Shown here: positions 56,669-64,000 of the stretch, one piece after another
How the letters are laid out: the number at the start of each line of letters is the position of its first letter
Numbering within the stretch: position 1 is the first letter of the stretch
Source of the DNA: Alphaproteobacteria bacterium HGW-Alphaproteobacteria-18
GTDB taxonomy: Bacteria; Pseudomonadota; Alphaproteobacteria; Caulobacterales; Hyphomonadaceae
Assembly (NCBI GenBank): GCA_002841155.1
Contig: PHEH01000005.1
Location: 124,001-188,000 of the forward strand
Reading direction: 5' to 3'
Length of the DNA: 64,000 nt
Notes under the pieces: model-generated
Database searches by the model: none
The model's input: only the letters and a program-made list of their open reading frames with translations
Told to the model about the DNA's origin: nothing
Position numbers and translations under genes: made by a program

Positions 56669-58921
56669 GTAGTAAGTGCAACAGATCCCGGTGTTTACCA
56701 GATCCGGACGCGGTCTTCCGGCGGAAGGTAGAGCGCGTCGTCTTCCGTTATGCCGAAGGCCGAATACCATTCGTCGAGATTGCGGACGACACCATTGATC
56801 CTGTATTGCGGGGGGGGAATGCGGACCCGTCTGAAGTTGCTGGCGCAGGGCCTCATCCCGATAGTTCGACCGCCATACCTGGGCCCAGCCGAGGAAGAAG
56901 CGCTGATCACCGCTCAACCCATCGAGCACGGGAGCCTGCTCGGCTTCGCTGATCTGGCCATCACCATCTGTGTCCAGGCTCAGCTGGTAGGCGCGGTAGG
57001 CCATCGACAGGCCGCCGAGATCGCCGATATTCTCCCCCAGAGCCAGGCGGCCATTGATGCAGGTCTGGCCATCATCCAGCGGGCAGTAGCTGTTATACTG
57101 GGCGACGAGGGCATCTCCGAGCTCGCGGAAAGCGGCCTGATCTTCCGGAGTCCACCAGTTGCTCAGTGCGCCGGCGGCATCGAACTTGGCGCCCTGATCG
57201 TCAAAGCCATGGCCCATTTCGTGACCGATGACGCCGCCGATCGCGCCATAGTTCACGGCAGGGTCGGCAGAGAGATTGAAGAAGGGGGGCTGAAGGATTG
57301 CCGCGGGGAACACGATCTCGTTGAAGCTCGGATTGTAATAGGCGTTGACCGTCTGAGAGGTCATGAACCATTTGCTCTTGTCGACTGTTTTGCCGAGGTC
57401 AGAGAGATTGTCATCCTGAGCCCATTTGCTGGCCGACATCGAATTCTCGAGCGCGTTTGAGCCCACAACCAGCGTGTCATAAGTCTCGAAAGTGTCCGGA
57501 TATCCGATTTTCGGATTGAAGGTGTCGAGCTTCTCTTTGGCCTTTACCTTCGTCGTCTCGCTCATCCAGGTGAGCTCTTGGAGGTTTGCAGACATGGCCT
57601 TGCGCAGGTTGGCGACGAGGTCGTCCATCGCGGCTTTGTTCTCGGGTGGGAAATAGCGTTCGACGAAGACCTTGCCGATAGCCTCCCCCATCACGTCCTC
57701 AGTGGAGGAGACCGCCCGTTTCCAGCGCTCGCGCTGTTCAGGCTGACCGCGCAGGGTGGTGCCATAGAAGGCAAAGACTTCCCGGTCGATCTCATCAGGC
57801 AGGACATGCGCATGATCGATCAGGAAGTGAGCCTTGAGATAAGCTTTCCACGTGTCGAGCGGGGTTGCGCCTGCAATCTCGAACATTGCCGGGAAACCGC
57901 CGCCGAGCTTGGCGGCATCCTCTTCGGAAATACCGGCGGCTGCCAGTTCTTCTGCCGTCGGAGGAACCTGCGCGACGAGGAAACTTGCCTGATCGCCCAC
58001 ACCGATCGTGTCGAGTGCAGCAGAAGCCGGGAAGTCGCCGGCAAGCGCATAGAATTCTTCACGCGAGAGCTTGTTGTAGGTGATCTCGGGATTGCGCGAG
58101 AGGGCGCGGTCCCAATGAGTCTTTGCCATTTCTGTTTCGAAAGCCATCACATCGGCCGCCGCAGACGCGGGATCCGTATAACCAGCCTTCTCGAGAAGGG
58201 TGGTCAGCAGTTCGACATATTTGGCGCGCTGTTCGACGGATTTGGCATCATCTTTCAGGTAATAGTCACGATCGGGCAGGCCGAGGCCGCTGAGGCTCAT
58301 CTGGAAGATGTAGGTTTCGGGGTCTTTGTCATCGACGAAGACAAAGCCGCTGATCGGTGTGGCGAAGCCGACAGTCGCCGTAAGGCGGGCGAGGTCTTCG
58401 CTGCTGGCGATGGCATCGATCTGGTCAAAATAGGGCTTCGCCGGATCGAGCCCGGCAGCATTGATCGCATCGATGTCGAGAAAGGCGGCGTAATACGCGC
58501 CGATCTTGCCTTCCGGCGTGTCGATGGAAGGCTCTGCCTTGGCGAGGTCCTCGATAATCAGACGGACGCGCTGCTCGGATTTTTCGCGGAGAAGATCAAA
58601 ATTTCCATAGCGGGAGCGATCAGCCGGGATTTCGATTGTGTCAATCCAGGTGCCGTTCACATACGTATTAAAGTCATCTCCTGGACGCACGCTTTCCTTG
58701 AAGGTGGAGAGATCAACGCCCCAGTCGCCCCAGGTGTCGGGTGCTGACAGAAGAAGACCTTCCGGGGTCGGATACTTCTTCTGTCCCGATGCGGCGTCAG
58801 AATCTGGTGCGGACGCGGTTGATTTTGCGGCGGCAAGATCAGTTGCGGGCGGCGTTTCAGGAGCCGTCGCACAAGCTGTGGTAAGCGCGATCACTGCCGC
58901 GCCAAGAAGCAAACGTTTCAT
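56663..58921 (-). CDS. M13 family metallopeptidase lipoprotein, C-terminal frameshift
   Basis: GGVIGHEMGHGFDDQGAKFD zinc site, GENIGDLGG; conserved C-term (YRINGVVRNLDEWYSAFG...RVRIW) lies in another frame ending at 56695. Confidence 0.92.
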   Translation of the reverse strand: MKRLLLGAAVIALTTACATAPETPPATDLAAAKSTASAPDSDAASGQKKYPTPEGLLLSAPDTWGDWGVDLSTFKESVRPGDDFNTYVNGTWIDTIEIPADRSRYGNFDLLREKSEQRVRLIIEDLAKAEPSIDTPEGKIGAYYAAFLDIDAINAAGLDPAKPYFDQIDAIASSEDLARLTATVGFATPISGFVFVDDKDPETYIFQMSLSGLGLPDRDYYLKDDAKSVEQRAKYVELLTTLLEKAGYTDPASAAADVMAFETEMAKTHWDRALSRNPEITYNKLSREEFYALAGDFPASAALDTIGVGDQASFLVAQVPPTAEELAAAGISEEDAAKLGGGFPAMFEIAGATPLDTWKAYLKAHFLIDHAHVLPDEIDREVFAFYGTTLRGQPEQRERWKRAVSSTEDVMGEAIGKVFVERYFPPENKAAMDDLVANLRKAMSANLQELTWMSETTKVKAKEKLDTFNPKIGYPDTFETYDTLVVGSNALENSMSASKWAQDDNLSDLGKTVDKSKWFMTSQTVNAYYNPSFNEIVFPAAILQPPFFNLSADPAVNYGAIGGVIGHEMGHGFDDQGAKFDAAGALSNWWTPEDQAAFRELGDALVAQYNSYCPLDDGQTCINGRLALGENIGDLGGLSMAYRAYQLSLDTDGDGQISEAEQAPVLDGLSGDQRFFLGWAQVWRSNYRDEALRQQLQTGPHSPPAIQDQWCRPQSRRMVFGLRHNGRRRALPSAGRPRPDLVNTGICCTYYG

Positions 58922-59013
58922 TTTCGGTCCTCCGACTGTTTGCAAGAGATTGGAAATGGCCGGGAGACACCCGGCCATTGGATGATGGATCATGCGGACG
59001 CATGCTCAAAAAG

Positions 59014-62000
59014 CTACTCTGCCGGTTGGGCTGATCCGGGTGTCCCGCCCTGGCTGGTGCCCATCAGGGCTTCTTCATCAAGTGTGACCTGGCCGGTATA
59101 GCCCTCACCGATCTGACGGTAGGGCTTGCCGCCCCAGGTCCAGCGGAAGATACGGCCGACTTCCACGCCAACAGCATAGAGCGCGGGCACCATGAGAAGC
59201 GAGACGAACAGAGCGAAGGCAACCGCATAGCCCAGCGATACGATCATCGGCTGGAGGAACTGTGCCTGCACGGAGCGTTCTGCCATCAGGGGCAGGATAC
59301 CGACGAAGGTGGTAACGGATGTCAGCAATACCGGACGGAAACGGGAGACACCCGCATCCACCAGTGCCTGAACGGCGCCTGCGCCCTCATCGCGTCTGCG
59401 GTTAACATAGTCGATGAGCACGAGGTTGTCGTTGATGACGACGCCGGCCGCCGCCGCGATGCCGAAGAAGGCAAACATGGCCATCGGCACGCCGCTGATC
59501 GCCAGACCGAATATGGCGCCGCAATAGGCAAAGGGCAGGGCCATCATCAGCAGCAGGGGCTGAGAGTAGGAGCGGAAAGCAACGGCCAGCAGCATGTACA
59601 TGGCACCGATACCAATGAGCAGCAGGCGGCCGATTTCAGCAAAGAAGCGCTGCTCCTGCTCGAAGCCGCCAGCTTCGCCGCGGATCACGTCCGGGAACTG
59701 TTGCTTGAAGGAGGGCCAGAAGTCCTGCTCCATCGCCCCCATGATACGTCCCCGTCCGCCTTCGCCGAAGATTTCGGCAGATACGGTTACCGAGCGCATC
59801 CGGTTGCGGCGCACGATCCGGTTGATACCGGGGGCAAACTCGAATTCGGCCACCTGGGTGATCGGAATTTCGCGGCCATCGGGGGTGCGTATGCGGAGTG
59901 TTTCAAGACTGTCGAGATCTTCGCGCGCCGATTCAGGGAAACGAACCATGACCCGGACATCCTCACCATCGCGCGGATTGCGCTGGGCCTCGATGCCATA
60001 ATAAGCCTGCGCCACCTGGCCGGAGACATCGCTCAGGGAGATGCCGAGTGTTTCCGCGCCGGGTTTCAGCGTGACACGGATTTCCTCTGCCGATGAGGAG
60101 AGGTTGTCGGAGATGTCATAGGCTTCTGAGTAGGTGGCCAGATTGGTTTTCAGGAAATCGGCAGCCTCGCGCAGGCGGTCGAGATCGGGATGGCTCAGGG
60201 CGAATTGTATGCCCGTGTCGGCCTCGTTGAAGGTGAAGGAGAAATCGATGTTTTCGGCGTCCTGGATCTCGCCGGTCGCTGTGCGCAGTTTTTCAGCAAT
60301 CTCCTTCGAACGGATTGTTTCAGGTCGCTCCTCTGGCGGCACGAGGCCGATGAAGGCCTGAACCTGGCGTCCCGAAGCGATCACCGATGCATCGCGGATA
60401 AGGCCCTTCTCGACTTCAGGATGTTCCTTGGCCAACTCCTGTTTGGCGATGTCGATTCCGGCCTGTAGCTGATCACGAACCTGGAGCAGGCGCTCATAGG
60501 GTGTTCCGTCGGGCATCTCGATGGAGACCTGGATAAGGTCTGCCTCGATTTCCGGCATGAATTTGAAAGGCACGATGCCGGTTGATTGGAGCGTGGTGGC
60601 AATCGCAAACAGGGAGAAGAAGAACGCGACCGTTGCGTAGCGGAACCGGATCGCCAGTTCGAGCACCGGTTTGTAGATATGGTTGGCAAACCACAGCATG
60701 CTGTCAGCAATACGCCGCTGCATTGCCATGAAACGGCCCGTGCGCCCGCCAAACTCCTGCTTCTTCATATGAGACAGGTGGTTGGGCAGGATCAGCATGG
60801 ACTCGATGATCGAGAAGGTGAGGGCAGCGACAACCACGAAGCTGATCTGCTGAGTGAACATCCGCGTCGGGCCGGTGATGAAGGCCCAGGGCAGGAAGGC
60901 GATGATGGTCGTCAGCACACCGAAGATAACCGGCTTCATCACCATCTGCGTGCCGGCGATGGCTGCATCCAGGCCGCTGCGCCGTCCGCTCTCGACTTCC
61001 CGGTGTATGTTTTCGCCAACAATGATGGCGTCGTCGACGATAACCCCGATGACGAGGAGAACGGCAAATGTGGAGAGGATGTTCCAGGAGACACCGAAGA
61101 GCGGCATCAGCATCACGGCGCCTGCAAAGGCCGTCATGATGCCGACCGTAACCCAGAACGCCACGACGGGGCGCAGGAACAGCACCAGCACAAGCATCAC
61201 CAGAAGGGCGCCCTGAAGGGCCGAGTTGGTGATGAGATCCATCCGGGCGTTGAAGGTTTTCGAATCGTCCCAGAGGATGTCGATCTTGATACCCTCGGGC
61301 AGGATGCCGTTGGCCGGGTCGTTTGCCCGTTCGATATAGTCCCGGAAGCCAGCGGCATATTTCGGGATGTCCATCTTGTCGGGCTCGGGCGTCATCACGA
61401 ACACCGTGTTGCGCCCGTTGAAGGTCGTGCTCAGCTTGTCGCTGACGAGGCCATCCAAAACTGTCGCCACATCGCTGACGCGCACCGTGCCTTCGCCGCT
61501 GGTCTGGCGGATGATGATGTCGCCGAACTCTTCAGCGGAGTCAGCTATGTTGCGAGACATCAGGGAGACATGCCCGACAGGGGATTCGATGCGCCCGCCC
61601 GAGGAGTTGAGCGAGGTGGAACGCACGGCAGCGGCCACATCGTTCAGGCTCAGGCCGAAGCGGCGGAGGGCTTCTTCGGAAACTTCAATATTGACCTGCT
61701 CGTCCATCGTGCCCTGCAAGACGGCGAGTTCTCCGCCTGGCAGGCGGGCAATATCATCGCGGACCTTCTTGCCGATGCGGCGCAAGGTCTTCTGATCGAC
61801 ATCACCGTGTACGGTCATGCCCATGAACCAGTTGCGCTGCTCCCAGCGGGTCACCTGCGGGCGATAGGCCGCCTGCGGAAGGTTGTTGATCTGGTCGACG
61901 CGGATCTTGATCTCGTCAAGGAAGACATCCATGTCGATGTCATCGCGGCCACGGATGTTGACGACGCCCATGCCTTCGCTGGCTATCGAGGTGATCCGGT

Positions 62001-62235
62001 CAAGCCCGTTGATACTGGCAACAGATTCCTCAATACGGGCAACGATCTGTTCTTCGATGTCACGCGGGGATGCGCCGTTCCAGACGACCGAGACCGAGGC
62101 CCCCGACACCTTCACGACCGGGAACATCTCCCGTTCCATCGAGCTGTATCCGAAGACGCCGCCAGCAAAGGCGATGATCATCAGGAGGTTGGCGGCGACC
62201 GCATTGCGGGTGAACCAGGCTACCAGGCCGTTCAT
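59014..62235 (-). CDS. RND efflux transporter permease subunit (AcrB/MexB-like)
   Basis: 1073 aa, RND architecture, VWNGASPRDIEEQIVARIEE, VIGVIVDDAIIVGENIHRE. Confidence 0.95.
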   Translation of the reverse strand: MNGLVAWFTRNAVAANLLMIIAFAGGVFGYSSMEREMFPVVKVSGASVSVVWNGASPRDIEEQIVARIEESVASINGLDRITSIASEGMGVVNIRGRDDIDMDVFLDEIKIRVDQINNLPQAAYRPQVTRWEQRNWFMGMTVHGDVDQKTLRRIGKKVRDDIARLPGGELAVLQGTMDEQVNIEVSEEALRRFGLSLNDVAAAVRSTSLNSSGGRIESPVGHVSLMSRNIADSAEEFGDIIIRQTSGEGTVRVSDVATVLDGLVSDKLSTTFNGRNTVFVMTPEPDKMDIPKYAAGFRDYIERANDPANGILPEGIKIDILWDDSKTFNARMDLITNSALQGALLVMLVLVLFLRPVVAFWVTVGIMTAFAGAVMLMPLFGVSWNILSTFAVLLVIGVIVDDAIIVGENIHREVESGRRSGLDAAIAGTQMVMKPVIFGVLTTIIAFLPWAFITGPTRMFTQQISFVVVAALTFSIIESMLILPNHLSHMKKQEFGGRTGRFMAMQRRIADSMLWFANHIYKPVLELAIRFRYATVAFFFSLFAIATTLQSTGIVPFKFMPEIEADLIQVSIEMPDGTPYERLLQVRDQLQAGIDIAKQELAKEHPEVEKGLIRDASVIASGRQVQAFIGLVPPEERPETIRSKEIAEKLRTATGEIQDAENIDFSFTFNEADTGIQFALSHPDLDRLREAADFLKTNLATYSEAYDISDNLSSSAEEIRVTLKPGAETLGISLSDVSGQVAQAYYGIEAQRNPRDGEDVRVMVRFPESAREDLDSLETLRIRTPDGREIPITQVAEFEFAPGINRIVRRNRMRSVTVSAEIFGEGGRGRIMGAMEQDFWPSFKQQFPDVIRGEAGGFEQEQRFFAEIGRLLLIGIGAMYMLLAVAFRSYSQPLLLMMALPFAYCGAIFGLAISGVPMAMFAFFGIAAAAGVVINDNLVLIDYVNRRRDEGAGAVQALVDAGVSRFRPVLLTSVTTFVGILPLMAERSVQAQFLQPMIVSLGYAVAFALFVSLLMVPALYAVGVEVGRIFRWTWGGKPYRQIGEGYTGQVTLDEEALMGTSQGGTPGSAQPAE

Positions 62236-63503
62236 TGAGCGCTCCCTTCGCCGCCTTCCTTCATACCGGCATCAGCGACCGCTTCAGCCTCTGAAGCGGT
62301 CTTTTTCTGATCGCCATGAACTTTCACTGTGCCGTCGGGCAGGCGCTCCATAACGGTGATGCTCATGCCATCGAAGGCAGCCTGAATGGGGCTTGTGATG
62401 GCCAGCTCGCCAGGCTCAACTCCCGAGCGGAGATAGGCCCCCGTTCGATCAGAAAAGGCGACGTCTACCGAGCGGATAGAGAGCTTGCCGTTTTTGGCGT
62501 CGCCTACAAACAGGCGATCGTCGCCACGAAGCGCTGCCCGCGGGGCGATCAGGACGCTGTCGATTGTCGTGCCCTGGATGCGGGCATTGACAAAGAGGCC
62601 CGGCGCCATCGGCGCGCCATCATCGGCCCCGGTTCCGAAGGGGTCTTTGAGCTCGGCAAAAACGTTGATCTGCCGGGTCTGCGAGTTGATGGCAGCGCCC
62701 GTGCGCACGATCTCACCGATCCAGGTGCGCGGCTTGCCGCCCACGACAGCAGAGAACTCGACCTTTGGACCGGGCTGGTCTGCCGAAGCAGAAAAGGCGA
62801 TCGGCAGGCCGAGCTGACCAAGGTCAGCATCCTTTAGGGGCAGGGCCACTTCCACCACATCGGTGGCAAATATGGTTCCAAGCGCCTGGCCAGGCGAAGC
62901 AAACTGGCCGATATCGGCCGAGCGTTCGCGTACACGTCCATCGAACGGCGCCACAATGGCGGTTCGCCCGAGGCTCAGTTCAGCTTCGGCCAGTTGTGCC
63001 TTGGCAGCCTCGAGGGACGCCCGGGCTTCGGCAAGCTGAGGCTCGCGCCGGGCAAGGGGTGAGGCGTCCGCAAGTCCAAGATCCTTGAGGTCTTGCTGAG
63101 CCAGCTCAGCTTCAGCAATTTCGCGCGCCAGGCCCTGTTCGGCGCTGGCGACTATCGAGCGTGCCCGCACGATCGTGAGTTCATAGTCGGCAGGCTCGAC
63201 ACGAACGAGTACCTGGCCGCGCTTGATGAAGCCCCCATCGACAAAATCCGGTGAGACATAGGTCACGCGGCCGGAAATCTGGGGCGAAACGATGATTTCG
63301 CGTTTCGGGCGCACTTCGCCTTGTGCTTCCACCGTGATCGTAAGGGAGCCTGACGTCACCTGTTCAGCAAAGACGTTGAGACCTGGGCGGGGCTCATCAT
63401 TCTTTTCCGGCACCGGTTTCATGGCCGTGATGGCAATCACCCCCCCGACGCCAAGGATCAGAAGGATTGCGATTGGTGCGATGATGGCGATCAGGCGTCC
63501 CAT
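62232..63503 (-). CDS. RND efflux periplasmic adaptor subunit
   Basis: N-term TM anchor, VEAQGEVRPKREIIVSPQISGRV, RTAIVAPFDGRVRERSADIGQFASPGQALG; 4-bp overlap with permease gene. Confidence 0.94.
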   Translation of the reverse strand: MGRLIAIIAPIAILLILGVGGVIAITAMKPVPEKNDEPRPGLNVFAEQVTSGSLTITVEAQGEVRPKREIIVSPQISGRVTYVSPDFVDGGFIKRGQVLVRVEPADYELTIVRARSIVASAEQGLAREIAEAELAQQDLKDLGLADASPLARREPQLAEARASLEAAKAQLAEAELSLGRTAIVAPFDGRVRERSADIGQFASPGQALGTIFATDVVEVALPLKDADLGQLGLPIAFSASADQPGPKVEFSAVVGGKPRTWIGEIVRTGAAINSQTRQINVFAELKDPFGTGADDGAPMAPGLFVNARIQGTTIDSVLIAPRAALRGDDRLFVGDAKNGKLSIRSVDVAFSDRTGAYLRSGVEPGELAITSPIQAAFDGMSITVMERLPDGTVKVHGDQKKTASEAEAVADAGMKEGGEGSAQ

Positions 63504-63508
63504 GGCGT

Positions 63509-64000
63509 CTATCTCCTGCCGCTTTCGGCGGCGTCAGTGTCAAAGAGGTCATCCTCAGAGGCGAGTTCCATCACCGGAACACCGCCGCCAAGGGCGAGAT
63601 GGTAGTTGATACGATTGCGCGCGCGGTCTGCCCGGGCGGTCACCAGCTGGCTTTCTGCTGTCAGCCGGCGCGTCTGCGCGTCGATGAGGTTGAAGATGTT
63701 GACCGTGCCGCTGGAGTACTGGCGCTCGGCGATTTCCTCGGCAAAGCGGGCCTCTTCCAGCGCGCGGCCCTGCGCGTCTTCCTGATGGGCGATCAGAATA
63801 TCCGCCGTCAGAGCGTTTTCGACCTCGCGCCAGGCATCGAGTGCTGCGCTGGCATAGTTGGCAACGGCCACCTCTGCCTGGGCGATGGTGGCAAGGCGCT
63901 GGGCATCGAGCCGTCCGCCGGTGAAGATGGGTTGCACAAGGCTCCCGATCAGGCGTGCTGCGATGAGGGATGGGTCCAGTGCCTCGGAAAGGTCTGTCTG
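63509..64000 (-). CDS. TolC-family outer membrane efflux protein, 5'-truncated by window edge
   Basis: QPIFTGGRLDAQ, AWREVENALT, QYSSGTVNIFNLIDAQTRRLTAESQLV; frame open to window end. Confidence 0.9.
   Translation of the reverse strand, partial: QTDLSEALDPSLIAARLIGSLVQPIFTGGRLDAQRLATIAQAEVAVANYASAALDAWREVENALTADILIAHQEDAQGRALEEARFAEEIAERQYSSGTVNIFNLIDAQTRRLTAESQLVTARADRARNRINYHLALGGGVPVMELASEDDLFDTDAAESGRR

Noticed and set aside
57578-58747. 389-aa ORF antisense to M13 peptidase
   Set aside because: Shadow frame; the opposite strand has clear zinc-peptidase motifs
60586-62238. 550-aa plus-strand ORF antisense to RND permease
   Set aside because: Low-complexity His/Asp/Gly/Gln-rich translation typical of antisense frames in GC-rich genes; the minus-strand gene is unambiguous
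1-64000. tRNA/rRNA genes, CRISPR arrays, prophage or complete IS elements
   Set aside because: No cloverleaf-like gene, spaced direct-repeat array, transposase or phage structural protein was recognised; a tRNAscan/ISfinder run would be decisive

Overview
The window is an ordinary-looking, GC-rich alphaproteobacterial chromosome segment. Gene content (ethylmalonyl-CoA mutase, PhyR/NepR, UrcA, CC0125/CC1285-type lipoprotein, large NAD-GDH) suggests Caulobacterales/Hyphomonadaceae, which is an inference. I see about 45 CDSs, mostly metabolic, envelope and regulatory. I found no rRNA, tRNA, CRISPR array, prophage or intact transposon. The window opens inside an ethylmalonyl-CoA mutase gene and closes inside a TolC-family gene at the end of an RND efflux operon. 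The best second-look signals are: (1) four TTATCG-N5-CGATAA-like operators (34974-35100), the first covering the -35 of a good promoter for an uncharacterised 61-aa protein; (2) a repeat-mosaic intergenic region (19901-20192) with a palindromic mini-element, six TGTCC units on a ~10-bp period, a perfect hairpin and a 38-bp perfect inverted repeat; the TGTCC motif recurs inside the 5' end of a serine-hydrolase gene at 51461-51490; (3) two one-base frameshifts in poly-G/C tracts of exported-protein genes (M13 peptidase, PKD lipoprotein); (4) an alphaproteobacterial LexA box abutting a photolyase start, followed by an unlisted DUF2256 gene; (5) a PhyR/NepR/HWE-kinase stress locus with no EcfG sigma factor beside it; (6) a RimB-like protease/RimK ligase fusion. 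No complete unmistakably new system is claimed. All motif calls were made by eye.
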